Positions 8,028 to 15,566 of a stretch of DNA of 29,923 nt are shown here, piece by piece. The stretch's first letter is position 1. Each line of letters opens with the position of its first letter. The stretch spans positions 1 to 29,923 of the forward strand of contig DAIOFH010000038.1 of the NCBI GenBank assembly GCA_036745875.1. The letters are read 5' to 3'. The position numbers were made by a program, and so were the translations under genes. The stretch is from DAIOFH01 sp036745875. GTDB lineage: Bacteria; Planctomycetota; SZUA-567. A model generated the notes under the pieces. That model had not been told where the DNA came from, did no database searches, and saw only the letters and a program-made list of their open reading frames with translations.

Positions 8028-8553
8028 TAGGATGAATAATTGTACGTAGTTTTATTTTTTTGTCAAGATTATAATCTACTATTTATTCGTTTTTTTTCGA
8101 TTTTTTCAGAAACGATGAGTTTCGCAAGACTTATCGATAGAGAAAAAAAAGCTTATTAAAAGAGCTTAATAATATCTTTAATAAAGAGCTCATAAAATCA
8201 ACAAGCATAATCAACAGCGGAATAAGTATTAAAATACCGGAAATCACCAGTAATCATCATAGATTGTCCTTATCCACAGAGCCACTTCACAACAGAAATG
8301 GGAAAACATTCCGCTCCAACACATACAAACGCCACACGAACAGCCACACCTTTTTTAACAACTTCCCAATTCATCCTACGCAATTGCCGTTGATTACATG
8401 GTTTACACCATCATCAGACCATTTTATTTTTTGTGAAGAAATATTTCATTTTTGTCGAAAGAAAAACAATCCTTTGGGGAATTATATAGTGCCGGTTCAA
8501 TTGATTCATTCGGTACTGGCTACATACACATATGAGTTATGGGGAGGATGACC
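8028..8553. other. AT-rich gene-free region between divergent units
   Basis: Apart from the minus-strand promoter at its left end, about 500 bp hold no convincing gene. The base composition is far more AT-rich than the neighbours, with many A and T runs. A perfect DnaA-box-like 9-mer TTATCCACA is at 8270-8278, but I found no second box, so a replication origin is not supported. The promoter of the 68-aa gene at 8554 should lie in its right part; none is clear. Confidence 0.5.
8039..8066 (-). promoter_or_regulatory. sigma-70-type promoter of the SorC-kinase-transporter operon
   Basis: On the minus strand, TTGACA (8066-8061) and TACAAT (8044-8039) are separated by 16 bases. The -35 is a perfect consensus and the -10 differs at one base. 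The flanks are AT-rich. The only downstream genes in this direction are the regulator operon, starting at 7649. Confidence 0.7.
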
Positions 8554-8760
8554 ATGAATGAGAAAACCATTGTCTTGCGGAAGAACGGGCACTGGTATGT
8601 CCTTAATTCCGAAACGGGGGATGAAAAAGAAATCATTCTCGCGCTTATGGAATACGCCGAAAAAGAACAGTATGGCATCGAAGCAAATGAAGTATATTCC
8701 CTTATGGAGCAACTGGGCTGGAAAATGGAGGTTTATATCCCCGGCTTGGGTGCTGCATAG
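8554..8760 (+). CDS. small orphan protein, 68 aa
   Basis: I do not recognise this protein. The start is chosen because GGGGAGG (8541-8547) lies six bases before the ATG at 8554, one of the strongest ribosome-binding sites in the window. The product is acidic, without a signal peptide or membrane segment. It reads as a beta hairpin (KTIVLRKNGHWYVLN) followed by two helices rich in Glu and Lys and a hydrophobic tail ending PGLGAA. A compact cytoplasmic domain is likely. It stands alone, with AT-rich DNA on its left and a hairpin 47 bp after its stop. The function is unknown; that it is a real gene rests on the ribosome-binding site and protein-like composition. Confidence 0.65.
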   Translation: MNEKTIVLRKNGHWYVLNSETGDEKEIILALMEYAEKEQYGIEANEVYSLMEQLGWKMEVYIPGLGAA

Positions 8761-8806
8761 CATGGAGAAGCAGCAATATTCATGCTAATACATTATAGTA
8801 TCACTT

Positions 8807-8834
8807 ACCCATGGCCGCTTGCAAGGTCATGGGT
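8807..8834 (+). terminator. possible terminator after the 68-aa gene
   Basis: ACCCATGGCC and GGTCATGGGT form a 10-bp stem with one G-U pair and an eight-base loop. TTTAAAATTA follows, so the U tract is weak. Confidence 0.4.
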
Positions 8835-9026
8835 TTAAAATTAGAGCTGTAATACATTATCGGACGACGATTTCAACATGAATCGGTTTTTTTCCAAAAG
8901 AGGCGGGAGAAAAACCTGATAGTAGCCGATATATACAGTGATGCCGAAAGTGTGTCGAATCGGTCGTCCCGAAAACATTCCTTATGAACAACAGTCTGCT
9001 GGGCACGGAATCATGGATCAAGCATA

Positions 9027-9662
9027 ATGGAAAATGAATCGACAAAAAACCCGGAAAAACAGCCGAAAAATCCGAGCCGTACGGCACCGAGATTCGGAGC
9101 GTTCGTCACCATCGCCGTGTCATTGCTGCTGTTGTTCGGGGCTGCCAGCAGGGTGGGGAAAACGCCGGAAACGCTCGCCCTTTTCGGTATCGACAACCAG
9201 GCTGAAAACCGCATCAAGCAGGAAGAGGAGCGCCTCCGCACTGCCCTGATGATCGGCAGCGTCCCGGTCAGGCGCGACGATATGACGCCGACCTCCGGTT
9301 CCGTCCAACTCGACCCAGACGCCATGCCGCCGACGCGCGGCGATTTCGACCCGGAAACAATACTTTCCAGAACGTCAACGCCAAATAACAACGGTTCCGA
9401 CTCGAACGGCGGGGGTTTGATGCTGGCGATTCCCCATGCGAGCGAATCCCTCTCCGCCATGGCCAGTCCCACACTGCCGGAGAACCCCGAACCGCAGGCG
9501 ACACGGAAGAAAAATTACCGCGTCAAGGAGGGGGACACCTGGGTGAAAGTCAGCCGCAACACCCTCGGCGACCCCAACCGCTGGCGCGAAATTCTCGCCG
9601 CGAACCCGGCCGCATCCAACGGCCTTAGTGTAGGCATGGATCTGGTGATACCGGGCAGTTGA
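9027..9662 (+). CDS. membrane-anchored LysM-domain protein
   Basis: A 211-residue protein with a short charged cytoplasmic end, one membrane segment (about 24-41, FGAFVTIAVSLLLLFGAA), a low-complexity Pro/Thr/Ser/Asn-rich linker (about 85-160) and a C-terminal LysM domain. The LysM domain starts at YRVKEGDTWVKVSRNTLGD and ends at GLSVGMDLVIPGS. LysM domains bind peptidoglycan, so the protein probably links the inner membrane to the cell wall. No catalytic domain is visible. The WREILAANP segment is the typical second half of LysM. The start has only a weak GGA upstream. It ends 25 bp before the HAD gene, so the two are likely cotranscribed, although no functional link is evident. Confidence 0.85.
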   Translation: MENESTKNPEKQPKNPSRTAPRFGAFVTIAVSLLLLFGAASRVGKTPETLALFGIDNQAENRIKQEEERLRTALMIGSVPVRRDDMTPTSGSVQLDPDAMPPTRGDFDPETILSRTSTPNNNGSDSNGGGLMLAIPHASESLSAMASPTLPENPEPQATRKKNYRVKEGDTWVKVSRNTLGDPNRWREILAANPAASNGLSVGMDLVIPGS

Positions 9663-9687
9663 TTTATAATTTGAAAGGGCGCGCACA

Positions 9688-10341
9688 ATGGCCAAGGCGG
9701 TTATTTTCGATATGGACGGCGTTTTGGTCGACAGCATGCACGCGCATTGGCTGGCCTGGCAGGAAGCCTTCGCCACCTACTCGATCGACATCAAGCGCGA
9801 GGACTTCGACAAAACGCCCGGCATGACGGTCGAGCCGGTGATAAAGCTTCTCGGCGGCGACAATTTTACCAGGGAACAAATTGAAGACCTCACCGTCAAG
9901 CAGGAACTGGCGTTCCAAAAAATCATCGCCCAGAACTTCCCAGCCATTCCCGGCGTCAGCGAATTGATAAAAAGCCTTGATGAAGATGGATGGAAAATGG
10001 CCGTCGGCACCTCGGGACCAAAAGCCAACCTCGAACTGATACTCGGCAACATACCGGAAAGCGAACGCATCCAGGCGCACGTCGTCCATGGCGAATACAC
10101 TCACGGCAAGCCCGACCCCGAAGTGTTCCTGACGGCCGCGCAGAGGCTCGGCGTCACGCCCGGAGAAGCGGTGGTGGTGGAAGACAGCCTCGTCGGCCTC
10201 GAAGCGGCGAAAAGAGGCGGCTTTCTCTCGGTCGCCCTCACCACGACCCACCCGGAGGAACAACTCGAACCGTTGGCCGATCTTGTTGTGGATTCTCTAA
10301 CTAAAGTGACGCCAAAGGTTTTGGATTTACTCTTCACATAA
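9688..10341 (+). CDS. HAD-superfamily hydrolase, beta-phosphoglucomutase/phosphatase-like
   Basis: A 217-residue cytoplasmic HAD enzyme of subfamily IA. Motif I is FDMDGVLVDS with nucleophile Asp8 and general acid Asp10. Motif II is the Thr/Ser in VGTSGPKAN, motif III the Lys in HGKPDPEVF and motif IV the acidic pair in VVVEDSLVG. A helical cap domain lies between about 15 and 90. The pattern matches beta-phosphoglucomutases and sugar-phosphate phosphatases (DOG-type or phosphoglycolate phosphatase); these cannot be separated by eye. AAAGGG eight bases before the ATG supports the start. Confidence 0.88.
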   Translation: MAKAVIFDMDGVLVDSMHAHWLAWQEAFATYSIDIKREDFDKTPGMTVEPVIKLLGGDNFTREQIEDLTVKQELAFQKIIAQNFPAIPGVSELIKSLDEDGWKMAVGTSGPKANLELILGNIPESERIQAHVVHGEYTHGKPDPEVFLTAAQRLGVTPGEAVVVEDSLVGLEAAKRGGFLSVALTTTHPEEQLEPLADLVVDSLTKVTPKVLDLLFT

Positions 10342-10386
10342 CCAGGGTCTCGGTGAAAAGAGGTAATTTTAAAAAAAGTCGTTCAC

Positions 10387-10414
10387 TTGCGAAGGGTTTT
10401 ATGTAAAATACTAT
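10387..10414 (+). promoter_or_regulatory. possible promoter for dsbD
   Basis: TTGCGA (10387-10392) and TACTAT (10409-10414) are 16 bases apart, in the 200-bp gap before the dsbD start codon. The match is moderate. The leader would be about 125 nt. Confidence 0.35.
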
Positions 10415-10545
10415 AAGAACTACGTATGATCCCATTGACAGTTTCGTGGGCCTGCGCCTTTTTGACCCAGGCGGTTTTCCGAATTCCTTTTCTCGACGGA
10501 AAGCAGGTATGAAATTGTCTTTCGAATACGTAACCATGGTGCAAA

Positions 10546-12684
10546 ATGTTGACTAAACGCATATATTGTGCGGTAGTGCTCGCGTCACTCATATCAGCCG
10601 CAACCCTGGCCGGGGAGTTGTCCCTCAATTCGTTCGGCATGGGTTCGCGTTCCGCATTTCCCGCGAAATCGCCCCTCGCCAACAAGCCGCAGGTTCAGGT
10701 AACCCTTCTTCCCGAATCAACCGCGGTCGCCGCAGGCAAACCTTTTCAACTTATCATGCGCTTCAACCACGCACCCGACGCCTATACCTACTGGACCAAC
10801 CCGGGCGGCCCGGGACAACCTGCCAAAATAACCTGGCGAATGCCTCCCGGATTCCTCATCAGCCAGCCGTCATGGCCCGCGCCGCAGATTTCGGACGGCA
10901 CGGGGCTTGTTTCCTACGTCCACAAAGGGAACACGCTTGCCCTATTCACGGTGACGCCCCCGGCCTCGGTCAAACCGGGCGACAAAATCGACATCGCCGC
11001 CGACATCGACGCCCAGGTCTGTACAGTCAAAACCTGTATGCCGGTCAAGCTCGCCGCCGCCACCAGCCTTGTTGCGGCGAATTCGACAGGCACGGTCACG
11101 CCGCTTCTCGAACGTGCCAAAAACTCCCTCCCAAGCGCCATGTCGGGCTGGGATATCCAAACGGAAAAGGACTCCCAGGGCCTCGCCCTCGTCCTGACGC
11201 CCGGCGACGGCGCCAATCCCGAACCCGGCGCGATCTATTTCTTCGACGACATGGCGGCAAACCCGCTTGTCGACAGCCAGCGCCCGCAGGCTCTGGAAAA
11301 AACGGATAGCGGTTACCGCCTCCTTCTCCCGACCCGCAGGGATATGAATCCCGCCAAGCTCACCGGCCTCCTGCACAGCGAAAAAGGCTGGCTCGACACG
11401 GACGGCAAGGGGTCGGCGTTCAAACTCAATCTCAGCCTCGACGACATGAACCACCTTGCCGCGGCATCGGGCTACGATACGCCGCAAAACGCCCAGGACG
11501 CGATTCTGCTCCTGCTGTTCGCCTTTGTCGGCGGCCTGCTCCTGAATGTCATGCCCTGCGTATTCCCGGTGATCAGCCTCAAGGTCATGGGCTTTGCCAA
11601 ACAGGCGCACCACGACAGGCGGGCGATATTCCTGCACGGCCTTGCCTACGGGGCGGGCGTCCTACTGTGCTTCTGGGCGCTGGCGATCCTGGTCATTTCC
11701 CTCGGCCGCGGCTGGGGGGCGCAGTTGCAGTCCAGCATCTTCGTCTATGCCCTGTGCATCCTGTTTGTCGCCATGTCCCTTAATATGGCGGGCGTCTTCG
11801 AAGTCGGCACCAGCGCCGGCAGCATGGGACAGGCCTTGTCGGGCAGGGTCGGCCTCAAGCGCTCTTTTTTCACCGGCCTTTTGGCGACAGTCACCTCCAC
11901 CCCCTGCTCCGCGCCGTTCCTCGGCTCCGCCCTTGCCTACGCCCTCTCCCTTCCGCCTTTGCTGGCGATGGGCGTATTTACCCTTATGGGAGTCGGATTC
12001 GCCATTCCCTACCTGCTCCTGGCGCTTTTCCCCGGCCTTTTGAAACGCCTCCCGAAGCCGGGCGAATGGATGGAAACGTTCCGGCAGGCCATGAGCTTCC
12101 CGCTTTTCGCCACCGCCGGTTATATGTTGTGGACGCTTGAAGGCATGGTCGACGACTGGCGCCTTTTGATGGTGCTGTTCGGCCTTGTCACCTCAGCCTT
12201 CGCCTGTTGGCTCTACGGCAAAGCGCAGCGCGCTTCGCACGTCACGAGGACGCGGAAAAAAGGCCGCATCTACACGACAGTGGCGGTGATGTTCCTGGCT
12301 CTCGGCATCTGGATCGGCTGGCCGTCGCAGCCGACGGGGCTGCAATGGCGGGAATGGTCGCCGGAGCTTGTCCGCGAGCTGCAAAGCTCCGGGAAAGCGG
12401 TCTACGTGGACTTTACCGCGCGCTGGTGCGCCACCTGCCAGGTCAACAAGCGCGTCTACAAGGACCCTGAAGTCGCCGGCCTCATAGAAAACAAGGACGT
12501 CGTCCTGCTGAAAGCCGACTGGACCCAGTACGACGAACGCATCACCAGAACCCTCAAGGACGAATTCAACAAGGCCGCCGTGCCTGTGAACGCCCTCTAC
12601 GTCCCAGGGGAAGACAAACCGCGCCTGCTGCCGGAACTCCTGACGACCTCCAACGTGGTGGAAGAGTTGTCCGTGATCCCGTAA
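10546..12684 (+). CDS. dsbD: thiol:disulfide interchange protein DsbD/ScsB type
   Basis: A 712-residue inner-membrane reductase that passes electrons from cytoplasmic thioredoxin to periplasmic thiol proteins. A signal peptide (1-22, ending TLAG) leads to a periplasmic N-terminal immunoglobulin-like domain with the cysteine pair C159/C164 (VCTVKTCMP). A membrane domain of about eight segments follows, with Cys338 (NVMPCVFP) and Cys454 (TSTPCSAP). The protein ends in a thioredoxin-like domain with CATC (628-631, ARWCATCQ) and a likely cis-proline in AAVPVNALY. All six redox cysteines of the DsbD scheme are present. The long N-terminal domain and CX4C spacing resemble the ScsB branch. The start has no strong Shine-Dalgarno sequence. 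The gene stands alone and ends in a clear terminator. Confidence 0.93.
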   Translation: MLTKRIYCAVVLASLISAATLAGELSLNSFGMGSRSAFPAKSPLANKPQVQVTLLPESTAVAAGKPFQLIMRFNHAPDAYTYWTNPGGPGQPAKITWRMPPGFLISQPSWPAPQISDGTGLVSYVHKGNTLALFTVTPPASVKPGDKIDIAADIDAQVCTVKTCMPVKLAAATSLVAANSTGTVTPLLERAKNSLPSAMSGWDIQTEKDSQGLALVLTPGDGANPEPGAIYFFDDMAANPLVDSQRPQALEKTDSGYRLLLPTRRDMNPAKLTGLLHSEKGWLDTDGKGSAFKLNLSLDDMNHLAAASGYDTPQNAQDAILLLLFAFVGGLLLNVMPCVFPVISLKVMGFAKQAHHDRRAIFLHGLAYGAGVLLCFWALAILVISLGRGWGAQLQSSIFVYALCILFVAMSLNMAGVFEVGTSAGSMGQALSGRVGLKRSFFTGLLATVTSTPCSAPFLGSALAYALSLPPLLAMGVFTLMGVGFAIPYLLLALFPGLLKRLPKPGEWMETFRQAMSFPLFATAGYMLWTLEGMVDDWRLLMVLFGLVTSAFACWLYGKAQRASHVTRTRKKGRIYTTVAVMFLALGIWIGWPSQPTGLQWREWSPELVRELQSSGKAVYVDFTARWCATCQVNKRVYKDPEVAGLIENKDVVLLKADWTQYDERITRTLKDEFNKAAVPVNALYVPGEDKPRLLPELLTTSNVVEELSVIP

Positions 12685-12716
12685 TATTGACTTTGTCGGA
12701 TTATCAATGCGTGAAT

Positions 12717-12741
12717 GGCGGCCTCTCTTGGAGAGGCCGCC
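12717..12741 (+). terminator. Rho-independent terminator of dsbD
   Basis: A perfect 11-bp stem GGCGGCCTCTC/GAGAGGCCGCC with a TTG loop is followed by TTATTTTTCC, 32 bases after the dsbD stop. Confidence 0.88.
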
Positions 12742-12773
12742 TTATTTTTCCAGAACTGAAAACAAGATTCCGT

Positions 12774-13026
12774 GTTTTGCCGTAGCGAAGGCAAGGCGAC
12801 CTGGATCCCGGCAGCTGCGAGCGTTTTTTTCCCGGTTCATTGTATGGACGCGGGGATGACGGTTTCGGGGGGGGGGAGCGACGCTTTCGGTGCGGAGACA
12901 GGCCTTCGTCCCGAAAGCGCCGCGTCCCCCTTTTTCGTCATCCCGGCGGGGTTACATCGAACCGGGCGAAAAAGCGTGCGTAGTTGCCGGGATCCAGGTC
13001 GCCTTGCCTTTGCTACGGAAAAAGCA
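12774..13026. repeat. long imperfect palindrome, about 2 x 125 bp, with a G10 run
   Basis: The left half (from TTTTGCCGTAGCGAAGG) and the reverse complement of the right half (from TTTTTCCGTAGCAAAGG) align over most of about 115-125 bases. They share AGGCAAGGCGACCTGGATCC, CCCGGTTC and GGGATGACG. Each half also contains its own ATCCCGG...CGGGGATGAC or GCCGGGATGAC inversion. It resembles the widespread intergenic repeats that pair a GGATCCCGG end with a GGGATGACG end, here as two copies head to head. A run of ten G (12867-12876) lies in the left half only. No transposase and no clear target duplication were seen. Confidence 0.85.
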
Positions 13027-13063
13027 TAACCCTTTTTTCAAAAAGTGCTCCAATGCGCAAAAT

Positions 13064-13099
13064 GAAGAACCCTTCCGGGCCGATCCCGGAAGGGTCTTC
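13064..13099 (-). terminator. hairpin, possible terminator of the ytf operon
   Basis: ACCCTTCCGGG (13069-13079) and CCCGGAAGGGT (13085-13095) form a perfect 11-bp stem, extended by GAAG/CTTC across a bulge. On the minus strand ATTTTGCGC follows, a poor U tract. It is 213 bases past the yjfF stop. Confidence 0.4.
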
Positions 13100-13311
13100 A
13101 CTGCGCTGGTGTTCAAAGGAGATCTGCGGCATCTACCTTTAAGGTATCCTGTCTTCATTGCGTTTTAATAATGGACGACCATTCCTTGGCGCTTTTCAGT
13201 TTTGCCAAGTTGTACCGTAAAAACGCAACAAGGAACCAACCCCTTTGCGCTAGAGCATTTTGAGCGCCGCCGTAACTGGCTGTCAAGCAAGGCTTATTCG
13301 CTTGAATTGCT

Positions 13312-14277
13312 TTAGGAGGATGATTTTGCCTGGAGGCGCTTGTTCAGGATCTGCTGGATGGAGATGAAGACAAACAGCAATGCGCCGATGAAAATCTTCG
13401 CCCACCAGTTGTTCAGGCTGCCGTGGAAAGTGATCAGGGTCTGGATAAGACCAAGGATCATCACCCCCATCAGCGTGCCGGGAACGCCGCCGACGCCGCC
13501 AGTCAGCAGCGTACCGCCGATGACTGCCGCCGCGATCGCGTCCATCTCCAGGCCGACGAAAGAGGACGAGTTCCCCGACTGCATGTAGAAGGTGACGACA
13601 ATCCCCGCAGCCGTCGCGCAGAAGCCGGCCAAGGCGTAGATCCATACCTTCATCCTGTCAACCGGCACGCCCATCAACCGCGCTGACGCCTCGTTGGAAC
13701 CGATGGCATAGACATAACGGCCGAACCGGGTATAGCCCGCGATCAACGTGCCGGCGATGATGAAAATCAAGAGGCACTGCGCCGTGAACGGCAGGCGCAC
13801 CTTCCCTTCCAGCGGGATGGCGAGCCCCCTGATCGTCTCGGAGTAAAACGGATGCTTGATGGCGACCGACACGTCGTTGATGATGAAGCCGACGCCCCGG
13901 GCGAAAAATTGCCCGGCCAGCGTCACCAGGAAAGGCGGCAGGGCGAAATAGGCGATAAAGTACCCCTGTGTCGCACCGAAAATCAGGCCGATTATAAGCA
14001 CAGCTATCATCACCGGAATGGGATGGTAGCCACGCTGGATCCCTTCGGCGATGAAAATGGAGGTGAAGGCGATGACGGACGCGACCGAAAGGTCGATGCC
14101 GCCGGAGATGATGACGAAGGTCATCCCGACCGCGGCGATGCCGACAAAGGCATTGTCGCCGAAGAGGTTGACAAATACCCTCAGCCGCATGAAGTTGTTG
14201 AAATAAATGCCGCCGCAGGCGTATAGTATCACCAGCACCAGAAGTGTGATCAGCAAGGTCAGATGATGGCGGTTCAT
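13312..14277 (-). CDS. yjfF: furanose ABC importer permease YjfF
   Basis: A 321-residue inner-membrane permease of the ribose/xylose type (BPD_transp_2). It resembles E. coli YjfF in segments such as DNAFVGIAAVGMTFVIISGG, IDLSVASVIAFT, ELDAIAAAVIGGTLL-like (here EMDAIAAAVIGGTLLTGGVG) and the end LLFVFISIQQIL. The GGIDLSV loop is the hallmark of this permease family. I use the ATG at 14277 because GGAGG lies nine bases upstream; a TTG farther out would place that site inside the gene. It is the last gene of ytfQ-ytfR-ytfT-yjfF, the same order as in E. coli, and would pair with YtfT to form the pore. Confidence 0.9.
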   Translation of the reverse strand: MNRHHLTLLITLLVLVILYACGGIYFNNFMRLRVFVNLFGDNAFVGIAAVGMTFVIISGGIDLSVASVIAFTSIFIAEGIQRGYHPIPVMIAVLIIGLIFGATQGYFIAYFALPPFLVTLAGQFFARGVGFIINDVSVAIKHPFYSETIRGLAIPLEGKVRLPFTAQCLLIFIIAGTLIAGYTRFGRYVYAIGSNEASARLMGVPVDRMKVWIYALAGFCATAAGIVVTFYMQSGNSSSFVGLEMDAIAAAVIGGTLLTGGVGGVPGTLMGVMILGLIQTLITFHGSLNNWWAKIFIGALLFVFISIQQILNKRLQAKSSS

Positions 14278-14349
14278 GCCGGTTTGCCTCCAATGTATTT
14301 TCTTCAAAAACAGATTTCTTCAGCTCGATTCACAAAAAACCGCCCGTCC

Positions 14350-15387
14350 TCACGCCGTTTCCTGGCGGCTCGCCAAGTAGCGCTTTACCCTCTCCGACTG
14401 CAGCAGGCAGACGGCGAGGATGACCAAGGCCTTCGGGACGGGGGCGACCACCGGCGACACGTTTTTCGCATACATGGTGGTGGTGAGCGTCTGGATCAGG
14501 ATGGCGCTGACCATCGAACTCGCCAGATAGAACCTGCCGCCGGTCATCGCGGTGCCGCCGATGACGACAGCCATGATGGCGTCAAGTTCGAGGCTGAGGC
14601 CGATGTTGTTGGCGTCGGCGGAGCGGATGTTCGAGGTATGCACAAGCCCGGCTATGGACGCGGTGAAGCCGCAGAAAACATAGACCAGGAACTTGATCAA
14701 TTTGGCGCTGACGCCGGCGCGGCTCGAGGCGACTTCGTTGTCGCCGACGCATTCGATCATATAGCCGACCGCCGTGGCCCTGGAAAGGACGCGGGTGAGG
14801 ATGAAGATCAGGAGCATCAGGATGAACGGGAACGGGACGGCAATGAAGCCGTTGCCGATGAAGGTCAGGACCGGGTTATAGAAGATGATGATCTGACCGT
14901 CCGTGATAAGCTGGGCGACGCCTCTCCCCGCGACCATCAGTATCAGTGTCGCGACCATCGGCGGGATGCCCATTATCGCCACCAGGAAGCCGTTCCACAT
15001 GCCGGCGATTATGCCGAGGATCAGTGCCGCGATGATGCACAGGGCCGGAGAATACCCGAGCTGCATGGACATGGTCGCCATCATCGCCCCGGCAATGGCC
15101 ATCACTGCGCCCACGGACAGGTCGATGCCGCCGACGGCGATCACCAGGGTCATCCCGACAGCCAGTATGCCGACCTTTGACGCATGGTTTATGATGTCTA
15201 TGGGTACGCCGTACAGGTGCCCGCTGCGCCATTCAAGATGGTAGAACTGCGGCGTGAAGATCAGATTGAACAACAGCAGGACCGCGAGCGCCAACAACGG
15301 CCAAAACACGACGTTTTTGCTGCGCCTCGTCCAATAGAGCAGCCCGACCATGATCAGCCAGAACAGTATGATTGCCGCTATTCGCAT
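14350..15387 (-). CDS. ytfT: furanose ABC importer permease YtfT
   Basis: A 345-residue BPD_transp_2 permease with eight to ten hydrophobic segments and the family loop VGGIDLSVGAVMAIAGA. The late motif ELDAIMAVVIGGTAMTGGRF is typical of RbsC-type proteins. The ATG at 15387 follows GGGGG at seven bases. It is 72 bp upstream of yjfF and 172 bp downstream of ytfR, the latter gap being filled by an inverted repeat. Gene order and the strongly YtfQ-like binding protein support the name; the permease alone would only give ribose-type sugar transporter. Confidence 0.88.
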   Translation of the reverse strand: MRIAAIILFWLIMVGLLYWTRRSKNVVFWPLLALAVLLLFNLIFTPQFYHLEWRSGHLYGVPIDIINHASKVGILAVGMTLVIAVGGIDLSVGAVMAIAGAMMATMSMQLGYSPALCIIAALILGIIAGMWNGFLVAIMGIPPMVATLILMVAGRGVAQLITDGQIIIFYNPVLTFIGNGFIAVPFPFILMLLIFILTRVLSRATAVGYMIECVGDNEVASSRAGVSAKLIKFLVYVFCGFTASIAGLVHTSNIRSADANNIGLSLELDAIMAVVIGGTAMTGGRFYLASSMVSAILIQTLTTTMYAKNVSPVVAPVPKALVILAVCLLQSERVKRYLASRQETA

Positions 15388-15399
15388 AAGTTACCCCCA

Positions 15400-15566
15400 G
15401 TTGATAATTGATAATGGATAATTGATGATGGATAATGGTGGAAAATTCTTGTGTCGAGGACTCGCTCGCGCTGCTCGCCTTTGAGATAAAAGTGAGCGGA
15501 GTGAACGGATTAAATAATGTAAGAATTTTCCTTCATTATCAATTATCAACTATCAATTATCATTGT
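15400..15566. repeat. inverted pair of iterated AT-rich units with GC-richer core
   Basis: The left arm (15400-15450) is built from near repeats of GATAATTGATAATG and ends GGAAAATTCTT. The right arm (15521-15566), read on the other strand, starts CAACAATGATAATTGATAG and ends GGAAAATTCTT, so the inner ends match perfectly over 11 bases. The 70-bp core contains CTCGCTCGCGCTGCTCGCC and GTGAGCGGAGTGAAC. The ytfR stop codon (15560-15562) lies inside the right arm, and the element fills the whole ytfR-ytfT gap. Confidence 0.82.

Larger units (their letters stand above)
7650..8038 (-). other. long untranslated leader of the SorC-kinase-transporter operon
   Basis: About 380 nt separate the predicted transcription start near 8032 from the GTG of the regulator. 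I see no convincing gene in it. It contains a palindrome ACACGTT-TAT-AACGTGT (7766-7782), a small hairpin TGCCTC/GAGGCA around 7871-7890 and two GCCAGGCGG copies on the minus strand. No known riboswitch consensus was recognised. Confidence 0.5.
12685..13311. other. gene-free stretch between dsbD and yjfF
   Basis: The two genes converge here. The region holds the dsbD terminator, a long imperfect palindrome (12774-13026) and a GC-rich hairpin (13069-13095). The few open frames run through the palindrome and have no ribosome-binding site. Nothing recognisable lies in 13100-13311. Confidence 0.6.

Noticed and set aside
8264..8551. 95-codon frame in the AT-rich region
   Set aside because: The product is rich in His, Phe, Thr and Asn with no domain pattern, and no ribosome-binding site precedes it.
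8028..8553. Chromosomal replication origin
   Set aside because: Only one DnaA-box-like 9-mer was found, and dnaA, dnaN or other typical neighbours are absent.
12772..13168. Small open frames in the dsbD-yjfF gap
   Set aside because: They run through the long palindrome, have no ribosome-binding site and look like translated repeat.
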